Source: Sipunculus nudus
Lineage: Eukaryota > Annelida > Sipuncula > Golfingiida > Sipunculidae
Reading direction: 5' to 3'
DNA: 64,000 nt
Assembly (NCBI GenBank): GCA_026874595.1
Contig: CM049322.1
Coordinates: 37,071,340-37,135,339 of the forward strand
The notes under the pieces were generated by a model. That model was not told where the DNA came from. It did not search any database and saw nothing but the letters and a program-made list of their open reading frames with translations. This document shows positions 1-12,259 of the stretch, piece after piece; the stretch's first letter is position 1, and each line of letters opens with the position of its first letter. The translations under genes were made by a program, and so were the position numbers.

Positions 1-1794
1 TCCAGTGTTTAGAGGTTTTGTGGAGACTGAGGGGTACCGGCAGTGCACGAAAACCACCCAGAAGTACCGAGAATGGTGGACTTCAGACTATGATTCTATG
101 ATACTTCTTACATGAAAGGTGAGCCATTGTACAGTTATTCGTGGTACCCAAAGGCAGAACTGACTTTATGGTAGCTCTCGATATACATATATGAAACAGT
201 ACTATCATTATTATCTACTGAATTACTGTTATACTTGATATAGAAATCCTAAGATATGTAGGAGGAGACACATTATTCCATTTGGGGCCCAATGTAATGA
301 CCATTCTCTAATACCTTTACCTCTATCGAAATACTGGCTCTGTTTCCCCTAAATGTAGGAGTTATCTTCTTTTCTTTGAGCTGAAATGGTCCTACGTTAT
401 TTTACAGAAGGAGCCTTATGGTATTTGGTATACCTCCACTGATGGGTTTGCTTCCTGGAGAAGTTTCACTGGACTACCAATCTGCTTCTTGTGACAAACT
501 GTTGTTACCCGGATTTCTAAGGATTGATATTATTCAACTCGTATTTATTTTATAAAGTATAGTGTCTAAGATGTGCTGTACTTGCCAGCTTATTTCACAG
601 TAAAGTGCTAATACTAGAAATATCCCTTGATGTCATATTGCACTTATATGCACTTATATTCATTAAAGTTATTGTACATCTTTCAATTGATATTCATTTG
701 TATGTGCGAACGTTTTCTTATTATTAAAAGAACCTGGGGCAAGGTGCTTAAGATCAGTGGATCTTAGGATGTAAACCTTGACATAGTCTTAATAGTCATT
801 TCATTAGATGTAAAATGTATAACATCCCATATTTTAATATAACAATGTCATTTTTAAATTTAAACATCTGGAGATATAACTAACCCCCCTAGATCTATAG
901 ATCACATTATGAGCACATTGTTGTCGGGATTTTGTAGAGGTTTGTTGGTATAGTTGCATTATACGGGGATGAACTTCAGGGGGGTTTTGCTTTAAAAATG
1001 TGGGTTCAATGCCTAATGTAATATAGGAATAATAAGCGTTATTTCTTGACTTCTTTTCTTGACTTGTTATGTGTACGCGACGTCATTGACAAAAACAACA
1101 AATGTTGGTTCACGATAAACATACAAGATCAGCTAAAATATGAAGTGAAGGCTTCTACTATATACTTATATAAGTAACATATGTGACGGAACCTTATATA
1201 AACAGATCACGTATGCATGATGAACACAAATTTTGTAATGGAGATAAAAAAATCAGATTCTGTAACATTAGGCAGCGGGAAATGTTTTGCGGGAATAAAT
1301 AAAGAACTCAGTGTTTTTTTGTTAACAAATAATTATAATTTATTCCTAAAACAACCCTAACAATAAAATACACTAAATCAATACAATTATACAGTAACAC
1401 AGGAGAAAATCTTTGAAAATGTGTAATTGCCCCATTCGTCGGATAAGGTCTTAGAATCTGACACACGCTTCTGCGTCCGCTGGTATCTACTCTGCTGTCT
1501 GCCCTCTTGCCCCCAAAACAGCCCCTTTACATACCTTCACACCTCAAGCCGGGAACCTTCCACTGCTCGAACAGTCTATAAGGTCCTGCACAACACACGT
1601 TTAAGGAATTCTCTAGAAAGAACAGCGCTGTGTATCTCCACACACCAGGCACATCACGTGACCCACGCTCAAGCGTGAAAGCTAAGGCTCACAACGAGAG
1701 CCCAACCAGTACCAATTAAACAGAGCAAATACATCAGGCTATAGTCTGGAATTGATTGTTACCAGGTTAAATTGTGACTTCGAAATGATAAATG
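1..1794. other. Intergenic sequence, no supported gene
   Basis: The stretch is AT-rich with stops in all frames. A short open plus-strand frame at the left edge ends in TGA at about 112-114, just before a donor-like GTGAGC, but has no recognisable domain. The open frame at 1427-1678 has no domain and low-complexity composition. Confidence 0.5.
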
Positions 1795-3352
1795 TAAAGA
1801 CTGGTGAATGCGTTTCTGATCACTGTTTTGATTTTGGTCAACTGAGTTCGGGAAAGTGTAAGATTAAATGAAAACCAGTACTTTTCGCAAGATTCAGTCT
1901 GAAAATATTGCAGAATTCAAGCAGATCATTGTGAATAATGGTTTACTGAATTATGATAAAAAAGATTTGGATGAATTGGCAGCTGCATATAATTATACCC
2001 TTTCTGACATATTTAACAAACATGCCCCTCTGCTACTTCTGGATCTTAGTGCTGCTTTTGATACAATAGATATAAAATGTTATCTGATATTTTTCAACAT
2101 AAATTCAAAATTGGTGGGAAAGTTGCTCACTGGTTCAGGGAATATCTTACTGAACGTAACCAGCGAGTACTCATTGATGGCATTTTATCAAGCAAATTTA
2201 AGATGTGTTTTGGTGTTCCCCAAGGAAGTGTAGCAGGACCAGTGTTGTTTTTGTCATATTTATCTTCCTTTTATGACCTAATTCAAATGTACCTTCCAGA
2301 TGTTGGTGGTTTTGCAGATGACATTTAGCTATATTTATCATTTAAGCCTGAAGGTGATGATGAAATCAAAACATTCGGGGAAATGATATCTATTCTTAGT
2401 GCAGTAAGCGAGTGGATGCTACAACATAAATTAAAGATAAATAAAGTAGGCAACAGCTGAGTAAACTAACTTTGAGTGAAATAAACGTGGGTAGTATCTC
2501 CATAAATGCGGTAGACCAAGTGCGTGATTTGGGTATGATATTTGATGAAACCATGAGTATGAAGAACATAAAAATGCTGTATGTAGTAAAGGTTTTATAT
2601 ACTATACAGACTAAGGCAGATTAGAAAATTCATAAACAATAACACTTTGTGTACGTTGGTTCATGCGTTTGTGACCTTACACGTAAATTATGGACATTCG
2701 ATGTTTTTTTAATTTACCAGAAAAGCAAATAAGCAAATTGCAGCGATTACAAAACCAAGCGGCTCGTTCGATTTTGGCTAAAAGTAAATTTAATAGTGCA
2801 AAAGTGTGTCTAAAGACCCTACACTGGCTACCGATACGGGAACGAATAGATTTTAAAATTGCTCTTTTAGTGTATAAAAACAAATCAGAAATGTTGCCTT
2901 CATACCTAAGTGAACTGATAAAGGAGAGGAACAGTAAAAGAACTCTTCGGTCAAATTTAAGAGACCTGCTTTACACTCCTTTAACAAACACCGAAAGTTA
3001 CGGTAAGCGTGCTTTTACGTATGCAGCACAAAGTGTTTGGAATGGACTACCCGAAGACATTAAAACAGCTGGCTCTATTGCTACTTTTATAAAGAGGTTA
3101 AAAACCTATTTTTAAGGCGAATGTTTGGCCAATTTTATATGCATATATTTTATTTGTCATTCTCTTTATATACCTTGTTTGAATGTTTTAAATGCTCTGT
3201 ATCTCGCGTGTAATGTGATAATTTATCATTGTTTTAAATGTTTTGTATGTAATTTTATGTATGTATTCTTGAATTGTAAACCGCTGTCGAGTATTGAATT
3301 ATATGTATAGGCGGTCTAAACAATCTAATAAACTATAAACTATAACTATATA
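1795..3352 (+). mobile_element. Decayed CR1/Rex-like non-LTR retrotransposon
   Basis: Pieces appear in the order of a LINE ORF2. Near 1800-1835 is an SDHC motif as at the end of an AP-endonuclease. At 1868-2030 is the linker before the reverse transcriptase, ending NKHAPL. This jumps straight to the RT block LLDLSAAFDTID, so the RT fingers are deleted. FGVPQGS (about 2210-2235) and FADD (about 2310-2325) follow in a second frame. The frame at 2690-3115 is the usual C-terminal part (QNQAARSIL, LHWLPIRERI, YGKRAF, WNGLP). The 3' end has an AATAAA-like, ACTATA-repeat tail at 3328-3352, typical of CR1-group LINEs. Stops, at least one frameshift and the deletion make it inactive. The family assignment is from motif style; the clade is uncertain. 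Confidence 0.85.
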
Positions 3353-4221
3353 CAAATGTGGCTTCAGCCCCGTATAATGTGCCTATACCGGTTTGTTGTC
3401 TAAAACAATTAAATGACTAAGCCAAATTGTCAATAATAAGTAGGTCGGTCATATTATTCTCCTTAACAATCTCCTTAACAATTATTCTTTTGCAAATACA
3501 TAATTAATAGCAAATTTTCATAGTGTCCTGACCGACTTAATAAAAGAATATTGTGTTTTGTGGTCTAATTTAATATATAAACAAGGCGTCCTAATTTAAG
3601 TCCTTTATTATATTGAAAAGTGTGTCAGGCACAATAATGCTCGAGTGTAAAGCATATGTGTTTCTATAATATTGTTTCTTTAGCAATTTTTTGCAGCATT
3701 TATATGCGATGAATTCTTTATTCATTATACCTCTTCATCACAGGGTTTCAAGCCATAATTGCTGGTGTTCTACATCATTTAACAGAGGTTTGTGATGATG
3801 TACATGTAGCAGTTAGGACAGGAAAATCTACGTTCGTAACTGAACATTGTTAGGGGAGGAAGGTGTGTATTCATGAACTAGCCATTAGGGAACGAATATA
3901 TACTTTCCTGTCTTAGCTCTTAGGGAATGAAGCACTCGCAATATACCAGGAAAATACCTATCATCCGGAATAACACTAAATATGTTATATACTGAGAAAT
4001 AAAAGAATGGTATGTGATTGATGTAATTCATATTTGAGCGACCAAATAGACAATTACTACAAAATTGTATTTTTCATGTTAACATAGATACAGTTAAGTT
4101 TTTCAAAATTAATTACTTAACTAATTACATCCAAATTGATTACGTTTGGATATTAAAGCATATATACATGTGTGCCTAAACCACACATAAGTATATATAA
4201 ATGTAAGGATATATATTATTC
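3353..4221. other. AT-rich intergenic sequence
   Basis: No frame with recognisable coding content, no RNA gene and no clear repeat boundary was found. Confidence 0.5.
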
Positions 4222-4436
4222 CTACCGGTTTCTGTGGCTCAGGGGTATGGCAGAGGACTCAAGCCGAGACATCGTGAGTTCGAATCTCAGCCTAGGCGGG
4301 CCTGGTTAACATCAGGACAAAAATGTGAGGAAGCGCGTAATACTGCCCTGTCAAGGAGTCTGAAACCGAAATGGAATTCTACAGAAGGACATAAGGACTT
4401 TGTTAAACTTGCATTAAAAAATTGAACAGGTTACCT
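4222..4436 (+). repeat. tRNA-derived SINE
   Basis: The head has a polymerase III A-box-like TGGCTCAGGGG (about 4233-4243) and a B box GAGTTCGAATC (about 4275-4285). The TGAG/CTCA stem around TTCGAAT is the T arm. The acceptor arms do not pair, so it is not a functional tRNA. A non-tRNA body of about 130 bp follows and runs into A-rich sequence. This is the architecture of a SINE; the family is not recognised. The overlapping open frame at 4234-4425 is a by-product. Confidence 0.65.
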
Positions 4437-6513
4437 CCAGAATTTTAATTAAAAATATGTTTTCCTGTTTATTTTTATAATATTTAGGGCCAGGATGGAT
4501 TTTTAAGATAACATGAATTAGTTACAAATAAACGCGTATATGGCGCTGACTGTACCATAAATATAGTATCACTCTTTTAATCATTTAAAATTTACGATAA
4601 TCAGACGTGATATGGAAAGACTGTGATAAACCAGTTATCAAAAATTCGTCGTAGAGAAAATCATTATCTAGAGCCCAATTAAAGGCTTCTTCTCACCCGT
4701 ATCTGAGAAGGAGGTCATCACAGAGGTTCAAGTTACTTATTTGACAATCTAGTGGCTAACTAGCTGTCTGCTTGCAGCAAAGTGTGCTGGTTTACCTGAA
4801 ACCATTGGGCATACCCCTGTAAAGTAGTGTGAATCGTGGGTAAACGGTCAATTTCAGGAAACGCAAAACTCTTGACATCTGTTGATTAAACATTAATACT
4901 AAACAGTAGTAAAAACTACAAGACTGTCATTACGAGTATTGATGTTATACACTGCATCAGCTACAGATCATAGACCAAATCACTTATTTATATTTTCTGA
5001 CTACCATACAATATCAGTATTTCTTTAAGACAATATATTTATCTAAATTAAAGTTACTACGGTAAGAAATATTGTGATTTAATAAGCAGGTAAATTCAAC
5101 TCATAATGTCTGAAACAGGGCATTGGAATATAAGAGTGAATGGGCACTGGTCAATGCAATATTTGTTTTTGAATGTCACCAGAAAACTGTGACCTGTTTA
5201 TTTCATTGTCTTGATTTTGTACATTTATGTGAGGAGAGTATAACCAGTTGATTTTTTTATCAGTTGAAGTTTTGTATCATGATTGATTCTAGATTGGGAA
5301 CATAGGTTGAGGGTGTTTTACTTTATGTTTATTTGATGTTGGTTCCAGTTCAGTCGTTATTCCAGTAGTACTGTTTCATGACAGATTCATCAGTATTAGT
5401 CCATTTCCTGTAATAACATTGTTTAATGTAGACTTCAAAGGCAACGCAACTGCAAAATTTGTTGTTGTCCGAAGCGTGTCAGATTTAATAATCATGACAT
5501 AATCGAAAGGGCACATAATATTGAAAGCGATAGGACAAGATCAGTCGGGATGTGTGACATAGGCATTAGCACTGCTTTGTCACTGAAGGCGTGTCCATTT
5601 AGGTATTCACGCATTGAACGACAGGTTTCATGATAATGTAATGGGATAGGCCAGAAGCGGTTAGGATGTGTGACCTAAGCTTCAGTGTATAAGCTGAGGA
5701 CGCAAAAAAGGGTAATTTCTTAAGTATGTGTATTTGATAGTGTCGCCTGGCCAATTGTCTGTCTAGAAGAGGAATCGTGGTTGTTAGTAAACCGATCAGT
5801 TCAGGGACGACTTCCTTGTGTATTGTGAGAGTCTCCGGGCGGCTTACCTAAATCTCATTGACGGACTTGCGAGTTGTATTTACAGAAAAAGACTTCTAAA
5901 CAGTTTTGTGGTGAACTTGTAGGACTCAAGGAGTACATACCTAAGTAAAGCAAGTGTCAGGATTAATCAGTTAATTCGTGTGGATTGATATAGACTTTAT
6001 GGACTTTTACCTTTTGGAGTGTATGTGCGAGCATGGAAAAAACCATTCCTTCACAATTAGGATTTTCTGAGAACGCATCTATGCCTGGGAACGCACGTCG
6101 CATTTATTGGCTTGATCATCAGATAACTTATTGTCACAGGAAAAAAAGGGATTTTGACATGTTTATATAATATTTATCAATGCCAAAACTACTCAAGATT
6201 TCGATTTTCGATTAATGTATTTTCCATGGGTGTAAATAGGGCAATATGTCTAGTTATATGCCATTCTTTATGTCAAACCCCCAAAAGAAATATGCACGTT
6301 AGATTCATGTCCAAACTGTTTGTCCAAGGCTACTTTTTCCAGGCTGTTGTGTTCAAATGTCTACAAGCTCTTAAAAACGGGCAGATTGCTACAGGCAAGT
6401 CAAGGTAGAATTAACAGCACAGCTTTATCAATCAATCGCACATTCATTAAAAAAGACATCCAAGGTACCTAATCCATAGATATTCCAGGTTACTCTATGA
6501 ATCCTTCATGAAG
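4437..6513. other. Intergenic or intronic sequence, no supported gene
   Basis: Only short random frames are visible. A motif GGATGTGTGAC occurs twice about 115 bp apart (near 5550 and 5666), suggesting an old internal repeat. If the CARD gene extends this way, part may be intron. Confidence 0.4.
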
Positions 6514-6641
6514 TTAAAACGGCTGACCGGTGTACTGAACAGCTTCCCTGGTGTCGGCAGTAGAAGGAATCCTACTAATGTGAGCAACAAATGACAGAAG
6601 TTCTACGCCAGTGACCATACCAATATCTGCCCACATGAGAG
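6514..6641 (-). CDS. Possible third, terminal exon of the CARD-like gene
   Basis: On the minus strand an acceptor-like T-rich tract ending in AG sits just above 6641. The exon is open for 41 codons to a TAA at 6514-6516. Its entry phase fits the phase-1 end of the exon at 10706-10853, so the reading frame would continue. No domain is recognised, and an open run of this length in the right phase has roughly a one-in-eight chance of arising at random. Treat as a hint that needs a transcript. Confidence 0.2.
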
Positions 6642-7680
6642 CTAAAAAATATGTACACGAACATCAACAATCCTGGCAATGTGTTTTCATTTTATCTGCG
6701 CAAGCCCGTTTTTGTCGGCATGCCAGCATTGAATTTCAATTGAAAATCAGACATTCAAAAATGTTTCATCTGCGAATTCACTGTGGACAAGTAACTAATT
6801 TTCATGCATATAAATGAAATGTACTTACAGTAGTAAAATGTGCCATGGTCAACGTTAGGAAAAATTTATGGTACTGATTTTATATTTTTGCAAATAACTT
6901 TAACATTTACAAGATTCTGATCTAATTTAAATAAATGGTTGCATTTTTATTAAATCAAGTTATATCCCTTGGAAAAGAGTCAAGTTTTAATATTTATAAT
7001 GTTTCGTGATTTAAAAATATGTGCATTATGTTTGGGCCCAAAACATTTAGAAATCACGTTATACTGACCTAATATCTCTCATGTATATAGAAAATATTAT
7101 GGGAAATGATTGTGGTAAATAAAAAAGAAAAACAATTTGTGAAAAAAGGAAGTCACAGTGGTCAGGTTTTCGGTTTGGTTGGAGATTATTGGAAATCTTA
7201 AAATATGCCGAATTTTGGATTTGTGGTTCTATCGGTTTCAAAACATGCTAGTCTAAGATCAACGGACGGTCGGACAATGGATCATAACTAAAGCTCAGAT
7301 GAATCATTGTCAGCCGAGCAAAAAGCTTGCACTAAAAAAGCTCACACACATATACTTGAGACTGAAAATACGTTGCTTCACGGAGACGGGGCCATGGTTG
7401 GTCAAAGGAAATGGGCCAGGATTGGTCCTCGCTCTAAGCTCGCTGTCTCTTTTAGGTTTCTCACATAAATACATTATGCTTTTAAGCGTTTTGACATCTT
7501 TCTCAAATCTATTGCGTATGATGATTGGTTATACACGAGATAAAGGAACAGCATGATCAATTTTCCGATCAAAAGAGGGAGAAAGGGAAAACAGAAATAA
7601 AAACATACCCTTGGCTCGTGGCTAATCCCCCATATACATAAGTTTTATTACGAAGACAAATTGTCCAGGGGAAAATACTG
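6642..7680. other. AT-rich sequence, no supported gene
   Basis: Short frames at 6611-6817 and 7299-7556 have no recognisable domains or splice context. Nothing else stands out. Confidence 0.4.
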
Positions 7681-7740
7681 GGCCGATAAGGGATTCGAAC
7701 CCATATCGGTGGCGCACAACCGCTTCGCTAGAAAAGCAAG
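7681..7740 (-). repeat. tRNA-like (SINE head) remnant
   Basis: Reverse complement shows a B box GGTTCGAATCC flanked by complementary CCGATA/TATCGG arms. The same family is seen at 22224-22290 and 28922-28988 (GGATTCGAACC followed by TATATCGGTGG on the plus strand). The anticodon arm is missing here, so it is a tRNA-derived relic rather than a tRNA gene. Confidence 0.5.
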
Positions 7741-8077
7741 CTTCACTAAAGAGACAGTTCAGTCCGCTTGTATGTCACCAAGTAACAGTTTATTAAGAGA
7801 CAAATCATATAATATATACCTATTGCTTTTATCTATTGATATTATAACTCTCTACCCTCTAAACACCCTCTACTCTTGTGTTCCCACATAACCGTTTTCC
7901 ATTCCTTCATATTTTCGTCATTTTGCAAAAGGCTCATATTAGTTATAAATTATAATTATGTTAAAAAAATTTAAAATTCTAACTGGCAAGAGAGTAAGAA
8001 AGAATAACCCTGTTAAATATTCGATTGGAACTAAGCATTCGAATAATATCATGTCAAATCCGCCTTATATCGGAGTC
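7741..8077. other. AT-rich sequence, nothing recognised
   Basis: No gene, RNA or repeat boundary is visible before the TTAA at 8078. Confidence 0.5.
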
Positions 8078-10056
8078 TTAAGGTAGCAGGACTGGTCCCC
8101 CCGCATGACCTAACTAGTTTCGGGTTTTCCTTTTCTTTGAACAATCTAATGCCTTACGACCCCATAATGTATGCTATGTATAACATTTTCTGAATGCTAA
8201 AGAGACTTTTTATATTTTGGTAAACATAAACGTTGTTTCGGAGAATTATGGCTTAATTTATAAGCGTTTTAATTTAATTTAAATATTTAACAAAAACAGT
8301 TTATTCAAGCACATCTAAAGCAGATACAGAATATATTTTTATATTATTAAAAAATAGATAAAAATCATCAGGCGTTTTTGTTTTGTCGGTTTTATTTAAA
8401 AAAATGATTTTACAAAGTATTTTATTTTGAAACCCTTACAAATCAGTTCAATTTTTAAATTTTCCTAAATGAAATACTTCCAATTAAGTTTAGGCGTAAA
8501 AAAACGCTTTTTTTGACATATTAACAGCTACATATGTCAAGGATGGTATGTTTCGGAAGATTAGTTACCGAGAAATACTCTCTAAAGCTAAGGTGTTCAG
8601 GTGAAATAAAGTTTTATGAAAATGGCCAGAAACTACATACGTGGAGATCATTCTTTCTACAGACGTAATTAAGCACAACTACAAGTTGACAGTCACATGA
8701 ATTAGGATATGACGGTAGTTCCTATCAAACCATGCCATAATATCATATATTAGTTGACCAATTGCTTTAAAAATGACTTAAAACCATAAAAGTTCGTCAT
8801 TTTATAAGAGCAAGCTGTCAAACACCACGTGCCCTGGATGTAATAGGCGGAGCTTGGCTTAGTGTCAAGGTGGGCTGAGTACCCAATAGCCGGGACCCGC
8901 GTGTGAACGGGTGAACAATGCTAGCTGAGCCGGGCCTATTTGGAAACCGCGTGTTTTCACAGGAGCTACGGTTAAGGGATATATGGGCATTCAAGGAGAA
9001 CGAGGCCGTGAGAATTGATTTACTTATCACTGTTTACACCCTTTTTAAGGAGCTGAAAATAAAATTAGCTTTCAACAATCATACATATCTTGCATACCCA
9101 TAGACCACCTAGTAACATGAAGTCTTGACTTCTTTCTTCGAGGGAAGCAGGGAGACGATGGTTTGTAAAAGTGTCACATACACTATGCATACACATCCGC
9201 GCCACAGGTAGAGCCCGGTTTTATTTTCTAATAAGATATATTAACATTATATCAATAACTGATAATCAATTTAACATTAAATATAACAGCGACCGAGAAA
9301 GTCTGGACATTCACCAGGTTCGGCTCGCTGAGACTTTCTGTTCATTCAACATCTGTAGTTTACCGAGGGGCATTCGAGATTTGCGTCGTCGGCCCATGGT
9401 ATTTTCGATTGTTATGTACGTAATTTTTAGTTGTTCCGATATTGACAGTATGAATATTAGGACGTTATGGTCCGGATATTAGGTAGCAATTTGGAAATAA
9501 TTTTGCATATATTTCGATAGGCCCAAGATACAGCAGAAATAACATGATGCCAGATAAAAGTTTGTGTTTCCATTTACACGTCAACAGAGGGAGGCCTACG
9601 ATACTGATTGCTATATATGACACAAACAGATCATTCACAAGAACGTATGCGTTTGCACACTAATTAGCTTGAGTTGGGGTTCCTTTAATAAGCTTATCAG
9701 TTATGTGCTCAGCTAATTAGTTGGGGCTTTCAAACCTCGACTGTCAACTCTACCCACCCCGTGCACGGAGTTGGCCAATGCATTCATTAAGCACTTGCAC
9801 ATCGCGATTGGCCAACTGACCCAGGTGAGGGCTGGTGGCACAGTGATTGACAGGCCTGTGGCAGGGATGGAGTTAGTTTACAAACAACCTGTAAACACAT
9901 CGTAGTGTCTATTATTAGATTTTCTTTTACACAAAATGCAACCGGCGACCCAAAACGTGCTTAAGTCCATTAGATCCGCCCAATATTCAATATTAAATAT
10001 ACCTTTCATTGCAAAAATATCAGTTTTTAGGAATTTAACCAGTTCAGCTAACTTAA
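8078..10056 (-). mobile_element. TTAA-flanked inverted-repeat transposon, copy A
   Basis: The 1979-bp element is bounded by TTAA at 8078-8081 and 10053-10056. The left end reads GGTAGCAGGACTGGT and the right end is its decayed inverse, ACCAGTTCAGCTAAC. A TTAA target duplication with inverted ends is the signature of the piggyBac superfamily. The interior aligns by eye with copies at 45966-48029 and 54335-56244. Here the reading frame kept by the other copies (region 9360-9480, minus strand) is broken. The copy lies in the second intron of the CARD-like gene. Strand is given by the direction of the shared frame. No DDD transposase core is recognisable, so it is likely non-autonomous or decayed. 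Confidence 0.75.
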
Positions 10057-10705
10057 ATATCATTTTTCTGAAATACGGACATCATAATACAGTTCATTGT
10101 GTATTACCTTTTGTATAGCATACCTGATTTTCAGGATAAAAAGAACAGATTTCTATCAATGCACATTTGAAATTTAGTATGCAAGCTAATTTGTACTAAC
10201 AAAACCTTGGTGATTTGGCTCAGCTAATCAGTAGAACACTTCACAATACCACTTTTCCTCGTACAAGAACTTTGCAGCTGAGAAAATAATACACACCACA
10301 CAAGAAAGTTTGAGAAACGACACGTTATTGTGCGTACTGCACAGTAATTAATGCACTGATTTTCATTTTCCTCACGTCTGAAGTGAATGTCAGGCATGGG
10401 TCCTTATTACGGGGGGGGGGGGGGGGGGGGCTGCTGCTGTTCTGAGCCTGCCATCCACGGAACTCCATTAACTAGATAAAGAAATTAAGTAAAAAGTCAC
10501 TCGAGAGCTGCAATACCACCCACCAGCCACGTATAGCCTAGCCCATAAGTATGGATTCTTAAATAGCTTTTATTAGGATAAAAAGCCTAGGTTTAGCGAA
10601 GTAGTCGGGTACAGTGGTTCCACACGGTGTAGATGTTCAGCCAAACCCATACAGTAGTTTCTCTATAACGGGAGTTGTTAATATGAAGTCACAATCACAA
10701 TATAC
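10057..10705. other. Intronic sequence of the CARD-like gene
   Basis: No frame or repeat boundary is seen apart from the G homopolymer at 10411-10430. Confidence 0.4.
10411..10430 (+). repeat. Poly-G tract (G20) followed by CTG repeats
   Basis: Twenty consecutive G residues are followed by CTGCTGCTG. Such runs can form G-quadruplexes and are prone to length error in assembly. Confidence 0.95.
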
Positions 10706-10853
10706 CTTTCTGAGTGCTCTGGAGATGCTGCAAAATTTTCTCCTCTCCAGTTTCACGTAGGCACGTCAAAAACTTCTGCCAGACTGCGTAAGGCCGTTGG
10801 TATAAGTGGTCATACAAGGCAGCTGACAGCTGCGTATCAGTTTTGTACAATTT
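10706..10853 (-). CDS. CARD-like gene, coding exon 2
   Basis: The minus-strand exon of 148 nt has an acceptor TTTCTTTTCAG and a donor AAAG|GTATAT. It is open for 49 codons and ends in phase 1. The segment FLTCLRETGEEKIL is typical of helices 5-6 of caspase-recruitment domains, where an aromatic residue, then CLxETG, is common. It joins in phase 0 to the exon at 12113-12256, and the two together have the length (about 97 residues) and hydrophobic pattern of one CARD. CARDs are adaptor modules in apoptosis and innate immunity that pair with other CARDs. What follows the domain is not seen, so the protein cannot be named. Confidence 0.65.
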
Positions 10854-11787
10854 CTGAAAAGAAAGAAAACGTTTCTTTTATTATAATAAAATTTCTGCGT
10901 GAGCATACATCTGATTAATTATATCAGACTTTGGGCCATTCCAGTATTTAGATATGAACGCCACCTATACAAGGGCGTGCGTGTTTTATTTACATTTATT
11001 AAATTTAATTTAACATTGGTTGAGATAGCATATCACAAACAATATAGTTTTTTTTTGTTTCCTGAATCCACCGCACAACGATACATCTACCAAAGATCTA
11101 CCCTATAAAGGCAACAACATCATTCTGTCCATCATGGTGGCTTAGCTCGTGTGGGTATAAGGATGGCATTTTTAATACTTATGAATAACTGGAAGATGTC
11201 AATTTCATGTTCTGAATATCACGTTAAAACACCTAAAACATAAGCTTGAACGCTCGAGTGTTTTTGATCTGTACCACGCTGATGGACTGACGTTTGGCTA
11301 AATTTGAAACAAATATTAGTAAATTTGCTGAGCACAACTATTAGCAGGCTATGATGAAAATGTACCCGTTTAAAATTGCATTAAAATGCATGACCTTAGA
11401 TCTTATTATCGGAAATTATAATAACTAAAGATGACCTGATATGAGAATTAAGGTGAAACGGTAGCATCAAGTCTTTGATGCAAGTGTTTTGATGTATGGC
11501 CCAGGGACAATGGGTACATTATTATGTCGTGGATCTGCCTTTTGAGTTCTACATTATGATTTTTCTACGAGATGATGTGCACATGTATCAACCAACGACT
11601 ATGTATAGAGTAAAAAAAAATAAATTAAATATTATTATTTTGTTCACCCGTGGCACTTATGTAAATATAAGGCTTAATGTGATCGATCCATTTGCCTTTC
11701 AATTAACATTCTCGGATCATTAGACGGTTAAAGTCTTCTTAAAATACACGCTATTATGCTTAACAAGGTTTTGAAACGTTGATGTAA
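10854..11787. other. Intron of the CARD-like gene, 5' part
   Basis: AT-rich sequence between the two CARD exons. Short frames at 10899 and 11496 have no domain. Confidence 0.45.
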
Positions 11788-11789
11788 TA

Positions 11790-11966
11790 CAGTGGAACCC
11801 CGCCTTGCGACCAATCTGCAATTGCGACCACCCCAACAATTACGACCACTTTTCCTGGGCCCAAATACACGATTCAGGTAACTTGGAGTTTCACAAATAC
11901 GACCACCCCCAAATTACGACCACTATGGTCAGTCCCCAAGGTGGTCGTAATTGTGGGGTTCCACTG
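11790..11966. mobile_element. TA-flanked MITE (Tc1/mariner type)
   Basis: The 177-bp element begins CAGTGGAACCCC and ends GGGGTTCCACTG, a perfect 12-bp inverted repeat that extends imperfectly inward. It is flanked on both sides by TA (11788-11789 and 11967-11968), the target duplication of Tc1/mariner elements. The interior repeats the motif TACGACCAC several times. It is non-coding and lies in the intron between the CARD exons. Confidence 0.85.
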
Positions 11967-12112
11967 TATATACATGAATTCTCCATACATGTAATATGGT
12001 ACAAGTAGCAATCTTGAGTTGCAGGCGAATTGCTCATCCAGACTTATTCACAACCTGTGTATATGTCATTACGCTGATCAAAGTTAAGATTTGTCGAAAA
12101 TGATTACTCTAC

Positions 12113-12259
12113 CTTCATTGCTCTCAAATGCCCTGGTGATATTACACCCCTTGAAACCAGACGACCAAGAAGCGGTGTATTCTTCAGACGAAGATGTTCG
12201 ACAAGAAACTTCCTGTTGATCTGTATTGTTTCCCGATCTGTAAGCCATCCAGCCATTCT
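12113..12259 (-). CDS. CARD-like gene, coding exon 1
   Basis: The exon contains the likely start ATG at 12254-12256 and encodes 48 residues. RKFLVEHLRLKN, PLLGRLVSRGVISP resembles helices 1-3 of a CARD (LVExL...PLLxxLxSRGVI). It ends with donor AAG|GTAGAG at a codon boundary. An acceptor-like CTTTTAG lies just above the ATG, so a 5' UTR exon is likely further up. The next exon is 10706-10853, about 1.26 kb away, with the MITE in between. The start is chosen because it opens the domain directly; an in-frame upstream extension cannot be excluded. The identification rests on pattern, not on a profile search. Confidence 0.65.

Noticed and set aside
1-114. Open frame at the left edge followed by a donor-like GTGAGC
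   Set aside because: The frame stops before the donor, no domain is seen, and 37 open codons are not improbable.
8818-9482. Frames inside TTAA element copy A
   Set aside because: They are not conserved in copies B and C and run across decayed sequence.
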